DNA from: Pseudomonas sp. JQ170C
GTDB lineage: Bacteria > Pseudomonadota > Gammaproteobacteria > Pseudomonadales > Pseudomonadaceae
Length of the DNA: 64,000 bases
Assembly: GCF_035581345.1 (NCBI RefSeq)
Contig: NZ_CP141608.1
Location: 2,510,501 to 2,574,500, forward strand
Direction of reading: 5' to 3'
The notes beneath the pieces are model-generated. The model saw nothing but the letters and a program-made list of their open reading frames with translations, searched no databases and was not told where the DNA came from. This document shows, one piece after another, positions 1 through 9,940 of the stretch. Made by a program: the position numbers and the translations under genes. Numbering within the stretch: the first letter of the stretch is position 1; each line of letters starts with the position of its first letter.

Positions 1-58
1 TGAAGGCAAGGATGCGAGCAGCGTCTTCGCGCCGGGCAGGGCGGATGTGCAGGGTCAT
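1..58 (-). CDS. GNAT-family acetyltransferase, N-terminal fragment
   Basis: Only the first 19 codons lie in the window. Read from 58 downwards they give MTLHIRPARREDAARILAF, the usual start of a GNAT N-acetyltransferase: a short beta strand, then an IRPARxEDA motif at the beginning of helix 1. The gene runs off the left edge and is divergent from tam, so the 93 bases between the two starts hold both promoters. The substrate cannot be told from this fragment. Confidence 0.5.
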   Translation of the reverse strand, partial: MTLHIRPARREDAARILAF

Positions 59-151
59 GGCGGGCGTCCGTGTGGGGCTGGAAAGGCGTTTATCCTACAA
101 GGTAGGCGCGGGCTACAATCGCATTTCACACCGATTACCAAGGACCCTGCA

Positions 152-916
152 ATGACCTGGTCAGCCGAGCAATACAGCACCTTCGAGAACGAACGCACCC
201 GGCCGGTGCGCGACCTGGTGGCAGCACTGCCGAAACGGGCCGTTCGCACCGCCATCGACCTTGGCTGTGGCCCGGGCAATTCGACCCAGGTGCTGGCCGA
301 GCGGTATCCCGAGGCGGCCGTCACGGGGCTGGACAGTTCCCGGGACATGCTCGCCGCCGCCCGCCAGCGCTTGCAGGGCATTGAGTTCGAGCTGGGCGAT
401 ATCGGCACCTGGACAGCCCCTCAGGGCATGGACGTGATCCTGGCCAACGCCTCGTTGCAGTGGCTGCCCGATCACGCGCTGCTGTATCCGCATCTGGCCA
501 GGCAACTGTGCCAAGGGGGCAGCCTGGCCATCCAGACCCCGGACAACCTCGACGAGCCGGCCCACCGCCAGGCCCGGGAGATTGCCAGCCGTGGCCCCTG
601 GGCCGACAAGATCGGCGCGATCAAGCACCCGCCACGCCATAGCGCCGCCTTTTACTACGATGTGCTCAGCCCGCACTGTCGCCAGGTCGATGTCTGGCGC
701 ACCACCTATTACCACCCCCTGATGGGCGGTGCCCAGGCGGTGGTGGAGTGGTTCAAGGGGTCGGCGCTGCGGCCTTACCTGGCGGCACTGGACGAGCAGG
801 AGCAGGCGGATTTCCTCCAGCTTTATCTGCAGGCCATGGAGCACGACTACCCGGCGGCGGCCGACGGCAAGGTGCTGCTGCCGTTCCCACGCCTGTTCAT
901 CGTCGCCACGCGCTGA
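152..916 (+). CDS. tam: trans-aconitate 2-methyltransferase
   Basis: A SAM-dependent cytoplasmic methyltransferase that should methylate trans-aconitate, a toxic by-product of the citric acid cycle. The 254-residue product has the usual Tam length. SAM-binding motif I (AIDLGCGPGNST) is at about residues 34-45, followed by the acidic GLDSS motif and the NASLQWLPD segment typical of this family. I chose the ATG at 152 because the protein start MTWSAEQY matches Tam, and an AAGGA ribosome site lies 8 bases upstream; an in-frame extension back to 47 has no such support. The gene overlaps the convergent DUF2784 gene by 20 bases. Confidence 0.9.
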   Translation: MTWSAEQYSTFENERTRPVRDLVAALPKRAVRTAIDLGCGPGNSTQVLAERYPEAAVTGLDSSRDMLAAARQRLQGIEFELGDIGTWTAPQGMDVILANASLQWLPDHALLYPHLARQLCQGGSLAIQTPDNLDEPAHRQAREIASRGPWADKIGAIKHPPRHSAAFYYDVLSPHCRQVDVWRTTYYHPLMGGAQAVVEWFKGSALRPYLAALDEQEQADFLQLYLQAMEHDYPAAADGKVLLPFPRLFIVATR

Positions 917-1262
917 AGCACAGCCACAGGTAGATCACCGCATTGACCAGCACCACCACGCCCCCGAGCAGCCACTGGATGCCCGGGGTCAGGCCGGCAG
1001 GGTAGATGATCGGCCAGATGTAGTGCTCGACAAAGCCGCCCGCATAACCTGCCAGGCCGGCGGCCTCGCGCAGGCTGTTTTCCCAGTCGGTCAGCGGGCA
1101 GGGCAGGTGCAGGAACTCCACGGCGATGCCCCAGCACATCGCCGGCAGGTGCCACCACACGGCGCCGCGCCACTTGAGTGCCAACAGGCCACCCAGCAGC
1201 ACGAACACAATGAACAGCAGATGAAACAGCACCAGACCATCGGCGCCCAGGCGGTAGAGCAT
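897..1262 (-). CDS. DUF2784 small membrane protein
   Basis: A 121-residue inner-membrane protein of unknown function. Three to four hydrophobic segments are visible: one near the N-terminus rich in LLF/VFVLLGG, one around IYPAGLTPG and one C-terminal (GGVVVLVNAVIYLWLCF). The conserved WENxLR and HLPCPLTDWE stretches in the loop mark it as DUF2784. The Met at 1262 (MLYRLGADG) gives the usual family start; a longer frame reaches 1325 but adds polar, non-conserved residues. Its last 20 bases overlap the end of tam on the other strand. Confidence 0.75.
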   Translation of the reverse strand: MLYRLGADGLVLFHLLFIVFVLLGGLLALKWRGAVWWHLPAMCWGIAVEFLHLPCPLTDWENSLREAAGLAGYAGGFVEHYIWPIIYPAGLTPGIQWLLGGVVVLVNAVIYLWLCFSAWRR

Positions 1263-1351
1263 GGCAATGGGTTCCACGCGTCTTGGGTGTGTACGCACCA
1301 TCATAGAAGCATTCACCCACGGCACGCTGTGTTCCGGTCACAGGCAAAACG

Positions 1352-1385
1352 ACGAGGGAGGATCAATGATCCTCCCTCGTTTTTT
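1352..1385. terminator. bidirectional intrinsic terminator after preA
   Basis: A perfect 14-bp inverted repeat (1352-1365 and 1367-1380), flanked by AAAA on the left and TTTTT on the right, works in either direction. It sits 12 bases past the preA stop, so its main role is to end the hydA-preT-preA transcript. It also shields the DUF2784 promoter region. Confidence 0.85.
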
Positions 1386-1396
1386 ACACCCGCGGG

Positions 1397-2671
1397 TCAG
1401 GAGGCTTCGCGGTAGGGGTTTCGCGGATCATGCTGCCAGTCAAGGAACGGCTTGCCGGTGTCCTGGGGCACCATCTCGATGCAGTCCTCTACCGGGCAGG
1501 TGATCTGGCACAGGTTGCAGCCCACGCACTCGGCGTCGATCACCTCGTAGCGGTGGCTGCCGTCGGCCTGCTTGAGGTTGGCGATGGCCTGGTGCGAGGT
1601 GTCTTCGCAGGCGATGTGGCAACGGCCGCAGCCGATGCACGCCTGTTGGTCGATCTTGGCGATGACCTGGTAGTTGATGTCCAGGTACTTCCAGTCAGTG
1701 GTATGGCCCACGGCGCGGCCGCTGAAGTCTTGAAGGCTGCGGTAGCCCTGGCTGTCCATCCAGCGCGAGAGACCGTCCTTCATGTCCTCGACAATGCGAA
1801 AGCCGTGGAGCATGGCCGCCGTGCACACCTGCACGGCGCCGCAGCCCAGGGCAATGAACTCGGCCGCGTCACGCCAGCTGCCGATACCGCCGATGCCGCT
1901 GATGGGCAGGCCGCGGGTGGCCGGGTCGCGGGCGATTTCGGCCACCATGTTCAGGGCAATGGGTTTGACCGCCGAGCCGCAGTAGCCGCCATGGGTGCTC
2001 ATGTCGCCGACGATGGGCAGGGCGACCATGCGCTCAAGGTCGACGCTGGTGATCGAGTTGATGGTGTTGATCAGCGACACCGCATCGGCGCCGCCACGGT
2101 GTGCGGCGCGGGCAGACTGGCGGATGTCGGTGATGTTGGGGGTGAGCTTGACGATCACCGGCAGCGAGCAGTGCATCTTGCACCAGCGGGTGACCTGCTC
2201 CACATACTCCGGTACCTGGCCGACCGCCGCGCCCATGCCGCGCTCGGGCATGCCGTGGGGGCAGCCGAAGTTCAACTCGATGCCGTCGGCACCGGTGGCC
2301 TCCACCAGCGGCAGGATGGCTTTCCAGGATTCCTCCACGCACGGCACCATCAACGACACGATCAGCGCGCGGTCGGGCCAGTCCTTCTTCACCTGGGTGA
2401 TTTCCCGCAGGTTGATCTCCAGCGAGCGGTCGGTGATCAGCTCGATGTTGTTGATGCCCATGACCTCGCGGTTGACCCCGTAGTGGGCCGAGTAGCGTGA
2501 AGACACGTTGACGGCGGCCGGGTCTTCACCGAGGGTTTTCCAGACCACGCCACCCCAGCCGGCCTGGAAGGCGCGGACCACGTTATAGGCTTTGTCGGTG
2601 GGCGGTGCGGAGGCCAGCCAGAACGGGTTGGGCGCCTTGATGCCAGCGAATTCGATCGACAGGTCAGCCAT
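1397..2671 (-). CDS. preA: NAD-dependent dihydropyrimidine dehydrogenase, catalytic subunit PreA
   Basis: With PreT it reduces uracil or thymine to the 5,6-dihydro forms, the first step of the reductive pyrimidine pathway. The 424-residue protein has a dihydroorotate-dehydrogenase-like FMN barrel (about 1-310). The barrel includes ELNFGCPHGMPERGMG, which carries the catalytic Cys of the dihydropyrimidine dehydrogenase family. A C-terminal ferredoxin domain follows with two 4Fe-4S motifs, CIGCGRC and CVGCNLCQITCP. It starts immediately after the preT stop with no gap, so the two subunits are co-translated. In Pseudomonas these genes are also called pydA/pydX. Confidence 0.95.
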   Translation of the reverse strand: MADLSIEFAGIKAPNPFWLASAPPTDKAYNVVRAFQAGWGGVVWKTLGEDPAAVNVSSRYSAHYGVNREVMGINNIELITDRSLEINLREITQVKKDWPDRALIVSLMVPCVEESWKAILPLVEATGADGIELNFGCPHGMPERGMGAAVGQVPEYVEQVTRWCKMHCSLPVIVKLTPNITDIRQSARAAHRGGADAVSLINTINSITSVDLERMVALPIVGDMSTHGGYCGSAVKPIALNMVAEIARDPATRGLPISGIGGIGSWRDAAEFIALGCGAVQVCTAAMLHGFRIVEDMKDGLSRWMDSQGYRSLQDFSGRAVGHTTDWKYLDINYQVIAKIDQQACIGCGRCHIACEDTSHQAIANLKQADGSHRYEVIDAECVGCNLCQITCPVEDCIEMVPQDTGKPFLDWQHDPRNPYREAS

Positions 2672-4039
2672 TTATGCAGCCTCCACATTGAGCATCAGTT
2701 GGGCATGGATGGCCTCGGCGGCCAGCTTGCCGTGCTGCACGGCCTGGACGGTAAGGTCCTGGCCCAGGTGGGTACAGTCGCCGCCGGCATACACCCCGGG
2801 CAGGCTGGTGCGCATGTGTTCGTCAACGCGGATGCGATCGCCGTCGCGGGCCAGGGCCTGGGCGCTGGTGTCGCTCAGGGCCTGTTCGTCGAAGGCCTGG
2901 CCGATGGCCTTGAAGATTGCATCGGCGGCCAGCTCGAAGGTTTCGCCGGTGGTTTGCAGGCGGCCTTCGACCCTGCGCGTGCGGGCAAAGCGCATGCCGC
3001 GCACCCGGCCCTCGTCGTCCAGCAGTACCTGTTCGGGCTGGGCCCAGGTCAGCAGGCGCACCTGGTTCTCCTTGGCAATGTGCTGCTCATGTTCGGTGGC
3101 GCCCATGTCCTCGATGCCGCGGCGGTACACCAGGTTGACGTCGCGGGCGCCAAGGCGGGCCATCTGCACGGCCATGTCGATGGCGGTGTTGCCGGCACCG
3201 AGCACGATGCAGTGGTCGGCCAGGGGCAGGGCACTGAGGTCGCTGGCCTGGCGCAGTTCACGGATGTAGTCGGTGGCGGCCACCAGGCCCGGGGCGTTTT
3301 CGTCGGCCAGGCCCAGCTGGCGGCTGGCGTTCAGGCCAAGGCCGAGGAACACCGCGTCGAATTCCTGCTGCAGCTCGGCCAGGCTCAGGTTCTTGCCCAG
3401 CACCTGGTCATGACGCAGTTCAATACCGCCGATCTGCATGACGAAGTCCACTTCGCGCTGGGCGAAGTCGTCGACCACCTTGTATTTGGCAATGCCGTAC
3501 TCGTTCAGGCCCCCGGCCTTGGGCCGGGCCTCGAAGATCACCACGTCATGGCCGTGCCAGGCCAGGCGGTGGGCACACGACAAGCCGGCAGGCCCGGCAC
3601 CGACCACGGCAATGCGCTTGCCGGTGCTGGCGGCCCGCTGGAACGGATGCTCGGCAAACTCGGCGTGGTCCAGGGCGTAGCGCTGCAGCTGGCCGATCAG
3701 CACCGGCGCGCATTCCTGGTGGTGGTTACGCACACAGGCCTGCTGGCAAAGAATTTCGGTGGGGCAGACCCGCGCACAGCTGCCGCCGAGAATATTGGCC
3801 TCGAGAATCTTCTGCGCCGCACCCTGGATGTTCTCCTGGTGGATGTTGCGGATGAACGAGGGAATGTCGATGTCGCTGGGGCACGCGTTGACGCAGGGCG
3901 CGTCGTAGCAATAGAGGCAGCGCGAGGCCTCCAGGGCGGCCTGGCGGGCGTTCAGCGGTGGCGCCAGGTCACTGAAATGCTCGGCCAGGGTGGCGTTGTC
4001 GGTGGTCGGTCGGGGGAGGTGGTTGAGGGAGTCGATCAC
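2672..4039 (-). CDS. preT: NAD(P)-dependent dihydropyrimidine dehydrogenase, electron-transfer subunit PreT
   Basis: The partner of PreA: it accepts electrons from NAD(P)H on FAD and passes them through 4Fe-4S clusters to the PreA FMN site. The 455-residue product is a glutamate-synthase-small-chain-like flavoprotein. It has an N-terminal Cys-rich helical domain (CLYCYDAPCVNACP, then CARVCPTEILCQQAC), an FAD Rossmann motif VVGAGPAGLSCA and an NAD Rossmann motif VLGAGNTAIDMA. The start is a GTG at 4039 preceded by GAGGAA. An 81-base gap holding a large palindrome separates it from hydA upstream. Confidence 0.93.
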   Translation of the reverse strand: MIDSLNHLPRPTTDNATLAEHFSDLAPPLNARQAALEASRCLYCYDAPCVNACPSDIDIPSFIRNIHQENIQGAAQKILEANILGGSCARVCPTEILCQQACVRNHHQECAPVLIGQLQRYALDHAEFAEHPFQRAASTGKRIAVVGAGPAGLSCAHRLAWHGHDVVIFEARPKAGGLNEYGIAKYKVVDDFAQREVDFVMQIGGIELRHDQVLGKNLSLAELQQEFDAVFLGLGLNASRQLGLADENAPGLVAATDYIRELRQASDLSALPLADHCIVLGAGNTAIDMAVQMARLGARDVNLVYRRGIEDMGATEHEQHIAKENQVRLLTWAQPEQVLLDDEGRVRGMRFARTRRVEGRLQTTGETFELAADAIFKAIGQAFDEQALSDTSAQALARDGDRIRVDEHMRTSLPGVYAGGDCTHLGQDLTVQAVQHGKLAAEAIHAQLMLNVEAA

Positions 4040-4074
4040 GGTGGGTTCCTCATTTTTTATTGTTTTTTTCGCGG

Positions 4075-4110
4075 GGCCAGCCCGCGCCTACCGGTAGGCG
4101 CGGGCTGGCC
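4075..4110. repeat. perfect 36-bp palindrome inside the pyrimidine operon
   Basis: Two 18-base arms (4075-4092 and 4093-4110) are exact reverse complements with no spacer. The core CCCGCGCCTACC resembles Pseudomonas REP sequences. It lies between hydA and preT. Towards preT it is followed by A-rich, not T-rich, sequence, so it is not an ordinary terminator in the operon direction. It may stabilise the upstream mRNA or adjust hydA versus preT/preA levels. Confidence 0.7.
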
Positions 4111-4120
4111 TCTCGATGCA

Positions 4121-5911
<1,791 letters not shown>

Positions 5912-7399
5912 ATGCAGCAGACCAGATCGCAAGTGAGCGAGCGCGACGGCTTATATGAACTCGAGGCCGGCAGCGACGTCCTCGACAGCCCCCGCTACAA
6001 CCACGACATCGCCCCGACCAAGGTGCAGGAGCGCACCTGGAACAAATGGCACATCACGGCACTGTGGGTCGGCATGTCGATCTGCGTGCCGACCTACACC
6101 CTCGGCGGGGTGCTGACCGCCTACTTCGGGTTGACGGTGGGGGAGGCGCTGCTGGCGATCCTGCTGGCCAACACCGTGGTGCTGATACCGCTGACGCTCA
6201 ATGCCTTTCCCGGTACCAAGTACGGCATTCCCTTCCCGGTGCTGCTGCGCTCTTCCTTCGGCATCCTCGGCTCCAACGTGCCGTGCCTGATCCGCGCCCT
6301 GGTAGCCTGCGGCTGGTTCGGTATCCAGACGATGTTCGGCGGGCTTGCCATTCACCTGTTCCTGGGCTCGCTGTCGGCTGACTGGAAGGCGTTGGGCGGC
6401 ACGGGCGAGGTGATCGGCTTCATGCTGTTCTGGTGCCTCAACCTCTGGGTGGTGCTGCGCGGCGCCGAGTCGATCAAGTGGCTCGAAACCCTCTCGGCGC
6501 CGCTGCTGGTGCTGGTGGGCGCCGGCTTGCTGGTGTGGGCGTTGCCCAACGTCTCGATCAGCGAGCTGATGGCCCAGCCGCCGAAACGGCCGGAGGGGGC
6601 CAGCGTGTACGGCTACTTCTTTGCCGGGCTGACGGCGATGGTGGGTTTCTGGGCCACCTTGTCGTTGAACATTCCCGACTTCAGCCGCTACGCCAAGAGC
6701 CAGAAAGACCAGATCCTGGGGCAGATTTTTGGCCTGCCACTGACCATGTTCCTGTTCGCCGCCCTGGGTGTGGTACTCACCGCCGCCTCCGCCTCGCTGG
6801 TGGGCGAAACCGTCTCCGACCCGGTCACCCTGATCGGCCATATCCAGAGCCCGATGTGGGTGGCGTTGGCCATGGCGCTGATCATCATCGCCACGCTGTC
6901 GACCAACACGGCCGCGAACATCGTCTCGCCCACCAACGACTTTCAGAACCTGGCACCCAAGTGGATCGGCCGAACCCTGGCCGTGCTACTGACCGGCCTG
7001 GTCGGGCTGCTGCTGATGGGCCACGAGCTGCTGAAAAAGCTTGGCTGGATCGTCAGCGACGTGAGCCTTGAAAGCGTCTACTCCAACTGGCTGCTGGGCT
7101 ACTCGAGCCTGCTGGGGCCGATTGCCGGGATCATGGTGGTGGACTACTTCCTGATCCGCCGGCAGACCCTGGACCTGGCCGGGCTGTACCGCGACGACGT
7201 CTATCCGGCCTGGAACGTCGCCGGCTTCATCGCTTTCGGGGTGCCGGTGGTGCTGACCCTGCTGTCGCTGCAAAGCCAGGCGTTCAGCTGGTTCTACGAC
7301 TTTGGCTGGTTCACCGGCTCCGCCCTGGGGGGCTTGATCTACTACGCCCTGGGCACGCTCAAGGCGGCGCGCACGGCCAGTCTCAAACCCACTGTGTAA
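5912..7399 (+). CDS. NCS1-family nucleobase/hydantoin permease
   Basis: A cation-coupled inner-membrane transporter likely to import uracil, thymine, allantoin or hydantoins. The 495-residue protein has about 12 hydrophobic segments and NCS1 signatures: PRYNHDIAPT near the N-terminus, RSSFGILGSNVPCLIRALVACGWFGIQT in TM3 (given here as landmark, positions about 100-130) and NIPDFSRYAK. I chose the ATG at 5912 because GGAG lies 6 bases before it; the open frame extends back to 5753 through non-conserved sequence. It heads a two-gene operon with the amidohydrolase 43 bases downstream. The context makes a pyrimidine or dihydropyrimidine the likeliest substrate. Confidence 0.88.
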   Translation: MQQTRSQVSERDGLYELEAGSDVLDSPRYNHDIAPTKVQERTWNKWHITALWVGMSICVPTYTLGGVLTAYFGLTVGEALLAILLANTVVLIPLTLNAFPGTKYGIPFPVLLRSSFGILGSNVPCLIRALVACGWFGIQTMFGGLAIHLFLGSLSADWKALGGTGEVIGFMLFWCLNLWVVLRGAESIKWLETLSAPLLVLVGAGLLVWALPNVSISELMAQPPKRPEGASVYGYFFAGLTAMVGFWATLSLNIPDFSRYAKSQKDQILGQIFGLPLTMFLFAALGVVLTAASASLVGETVSDPVTLIGHIQSPMWVALAMALIIIATLSTNTAANIVSPTNDFQNLAPKWIGRTLAVLLTGLVGLLLMGHELLKKLGWIVSDVSLESVYSNWLLGYSSLLGPIAGIMVVDYFLIRRQTLDLAGLYRDDVYPAWNVAGFIAFGVPVVLTLLSLQSQAFSWFYDFGWFTGSALGGLIYYALGTLKAARTASLKPTV

Positions 7400-7442
7400 C
7401 GCCCATGGCCACTAGAAGCCAGGCACCTGATGGAGGTAACCC

Positions 7443-8726
7443 ATGCAAAGCACACAGGACGTTCTGCAATCGAGCGTGCGGCATATCAACGGTGAGCGGC
7501 TCTGGCAGTCACTGATGGACCTGGCCCAGCTGGGCGCCACGGTCAAGGGCGGCGTGTGCCGCCTGGCCCTGACCGACCTGGACCGCCAGGCCCGCGACCT
7601 GTTCGTCAAATGGACCCAGGAGGCCGGCTGCACCGTGAGCATCGACGGCGTGGGCAATATCTTTGCCCGCCGCCCGGGGCGCAACCCGCAACTGCCCCCG
7701 GTGATGACCGGCAGCCACATTGACACCCAGCCGACCGGGGGCAAGTTCGATGGCTGCTTTGGCGTGCTGGCCGGGCTTGAGGTGATGCGCACCCTCAACG
7801 ACTTGAAGATCGAAACCGAAGCACCGCTGGAAGTGGTGGTGTGGACCAACGAGGAGGGCTCGCGCTTTGCCCCGTGCATGATGGGGTCAGGGGTGTTTGC
7901 CGAAAAATTCACCCTGGCCGAGACCCTGGCCAAGACCGATGCCGAGGGCGTCACGGTCGGTGCAGCGCTCAACGCCATCGGTTATGCCGGGCCGCGCGCG
8001 GTCAGTGGCCACCCGGTGGGGGCGTATTTCGAGGCGCATATCGAGCAGGGGCCGATTCTCGAAGACCAGCGCAAGACCATCGGTGTGGTGCTGGGAGCGC
8101 TTGGCCAGAAGTGGTTCGACCTGACCCTGCGGGGTGTCGAAGCCCATGCCGGGCCGACCCCGATGCACCTGCGCAAGGATGCCCTGGTGGGCGCCAGCGC
8201 CGTGGTGGCGGCGGTCAATCGCGTGGCCCTGGAGCACCAGCCCCATGCCTGTGGCACGGTGGGTTGCCTGCAGGCCTACCCGGGCTCGCGCAACGTGATT
8301 CCGGGCGAAGTGCGCATGACCCTGGACTTCCGGCACCTGGAGCCTGCGCGGCTGGATTCGATGATTGCCCAGGTCAAGGATGTGATTGCCAGCACCTGCG
8401 AGCAGCATGGCCTGAGCCACACCCTGACACCGACGGCCGACTTCCCGCCGCTGTATTTCGACACAGGCTGTGTGGAGGCGGTACGTACTGCGGCGCAGGG
8501 GTTGGGGCTTTCGCACATGGACATCGTCAGCGGTGCGGGGCATGACGCGATCTTCTTGGCCGAGCTGGGACCGGCGGGGATGATCTTTGTGCCGTGCGAG
8601 GGCGGGATCAGCCATAACGAAATCGAGAATGCCGCGCCCGAAGACCTGGCCGATGGCTGCGCGGTGCTGTTGCGCGCGATGCTGGCGGCGGCCCAGGCGG
8701 TGGCGCGGGGGAGGGAGGCGGCATAA
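7443..8726 (+). CDS. N-carbamoyl-beta-alanine amidohydrolase (M20 family Zn hydrolase)
   Basis: The last step of the reductive pyrimidine pathway: it releases CO2 and NH3 from N-carbamoyl-beta-alanine. The 427-residue protein belongs to the hydantoinase/carbamoylase branch of M20 peptidases. Metal-site motifs are clear: GSHIDTQPTGGKFDG, TNEEGSRFAP, EAHIEQGP and near the C-terminus SGAGHDA. The beta-ureidopropionase signature EGSRF, which binds one metal and the substrate, is intact. GGAGG lies 7 bases before the ATG. An L-carbamoylase activity on N-carbamoyl amino acids cannot be excluded by sequence alone. Confidence 0.9.
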   Translation: MQSTQDVLQSSVRHINGERLWQSLMDLAQLGATVKGGVCRLALTDLDRQARDLFVKWTQEAGCTVSIDGVGNIFARRPGRNPQLPPVMTGSHIDTQPTGGKFDGCFGVLAGLEVMRTLNDLKIETEAPLEVVVWTNEEGSRFAPCMMGSGVFAEKFTLAETLAKTDAEGVTVGAALNAIGYAGPRAVSGHPVGAYFEAHIEQGPILEDQRKTIGVVLGALGQKWFDLTLRGVEAHAGPTPMHLRKDALVGASAVVAAVNRVALEHQPHACGTVGCLQAYPGSRNVIPGEVRMTLDFRHLEPARLDSMIAQVKDVIASTCEQHGLSHTLTPTADFPPLYFDTGCVEAVRTAAQGLGLSHMDIVSGAGHDAIFLAELGPAGMIFVPCEGGISHNEIENAAPEDLADGCAVLLRAMLAAAQAVARGREAA

Positions 8727-8734
8727 TGGCTGTT

Positions 8735-8781
8735 CGCGGGGCAGGCCCGTTCCTACAGGCAGGAGCGTGCTTGTGCCGCGA
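8735..8781. repeat. degenerate REP-like inverted repeat
   Basis: Arm 8735-8756 resembles the REP arm at 13493-13514, and 8760-8781 is an imperfect reverse complement of it. It lies between the ends of two convergent genes (the amidohydrolase and lysR), a typical place for REP elements. Confidence 0.6.
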
Positions 8782-8790
8782 TGCGGCAAA

Positions 8791-9660
8791 TCAAAGACTG
8801 TCCCGCACCATCTGCAAAAAGGTCGCCACCAGGCGTCGCGAACTCTGCTCGCGCAGGCACACCAGTGTCTCGGTCAGCCTGCGCTGGCAGTCGACAATCG
8901 GCAACGCACACACCCGCGCATCGGCCCCGAACTCGGCCGCCGACACCACCCCCACGCCAATCCCCACCACCACGGCTTCGCGCGCTGCTTCGCGGCCCTC
9001 GACCTGAATCGCCGGGCGGATGCGCAGGCCCGCCCGCTGCATTTCTTCTTCAAGGGTCTGGCGGGTCACCGAGCCCGGCTCGCGCAGCACGATCGGCGTG
9101 TCATCAAGGTCGGCCAGGCTGATCGAGCCACGGCTGGCCCAGGGGTGGTTATGGGACACGAACGCCACCATCGGGTCGCTGCGCATCGGCACACACAGCA
9201 GGCGCTCGTCGTCGACATCGCGACCGAGCAGGGCAAGGTCGGCCTGGTAGTTGAACAGCCGCAGCAGCGATTCATCGGTGTTGCCGGTTTCGATCTTGAC
9301 GTGAATGCCGGGGTATTGCTGACAGAACTGGGCGATCTGCGGCAGCACGTGCACCGGCGCATCCACCGCCAGCACCAGCGTGCCGGTCTGCAGCGCGCGT
9401 GAATCCTGGAGCAATTCGTGGGCTTCGGCCTCGCACACGAACAGGCGCTGGGTGATGGCCAGCAGGCGCTCGCCCAGATCGGTCAGTTGCACCGAGCGCT
9501 TGTTGCGGTGAAACAGCAAGACGCCGAAGCGCTCCTCCAGTTTTCGCACCTGGTCGGAGATCGCCGGCTGGGTCAGGAACAACCGTTCGGCGGCACGGGT
9601 GAAGCTGCCGTGGAGGGCAACGGCATGGAAGGCTTTCAACTGAGCGTGGGAAACCGACAT
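8791..9660 (-). CDS. LysR-family regulator, aminophosphonate-catabolism type
   Basis: A 289-residue LysR regulator with an N-terminal winged helix-turn-helix (about 3-62, QLKAFHAVALHGSFTRAA then LTQPAISDQVRKLEE) and a periplasmic-binding-protein-like effector domain. The C-terminal half has EGREAAREAVVVGIGVGVVS and then AEFGADARV, a pattern I associate with the LysR subfamily linked to 2-aminoethylphosphonate catabolism (TIGR03339, from memory). It is divergent from the transporter/oxidoreductase pair, so it probably regulates that pair. The family is well supported; the phosphonate assignment is inference. Confidence 0.8.
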   Translation of the reverse strand: MSVSHAQLKAFHAVALHGSFTRAAERLFLTQPAISDQVRKLEERFGVLLFHRNKRSVQLTDLGERLLAITQRLFVCEAEAHELLQDSRALQTGTLVLAVDAPVHVLPQIAQFCQQYPGIHVKIETGNTDESLLRLFNYQADLALLGRDVDDERLLCVPMRSDPMVAFVSHNHPWASRGSISLADLDDTPIVLREPGSVTRQTLEEEMQRAGLRIRPAIQVEGREAAREAVVVGIGVGVVSAAEFGADARVCALPIVDCQRRLTETLVCLREQSSRRLVATFLQMVRDSL

Positions 9661-9699
9661 CGCAGCACCTGTTACAAGCTGAGCTTATTTGTGAAATAC

Positions 9700-9781
9700 G
9701 ATAAATCGATTTTATTTATCAGTCAGTAATTGTTTCTATCTCTTTCAGCCCGCTGCGTCTCTTGCAGTGACCAGTGGGTCA
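9700..9781. promoter_or_regulatory. candidate LysR operator region
   Basis: In the 280-base divergent gap, GATAAAT (9700-9706) and ATTTATC (9714-9720) form a perfect inverted repeat with a 7-base spacer, in an AT-rich tract about 40 bases upstream of the lysR start. A second repeat, TGACC-N4-GGTCA, is at 9768-9781. LysR proteins commonly bind interrupted dyads of this kind between divergent genes. Confidence 0.4.
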
Positions 9782-9940
9782 TGGACCTGGCTGACAGCGC
9801 ATAACAATACCCGCATGCTCCAGGTTCCATCTGACCAGGTGTCGACCCTGACCGGTCGTCACGCAGTGCGCAACACAAGAACAACACAGGCGTTTTTAAA
9901 AATTCTGCCGGCACACTCAAGCTCCGAGGTCAGAGTCACC

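Noticed and set aside
92..116. REP-like half element before tam
   Set aside because: Only a short CCTAC/GTAGG pairing is present with part of a REP-like arm; too short to call.
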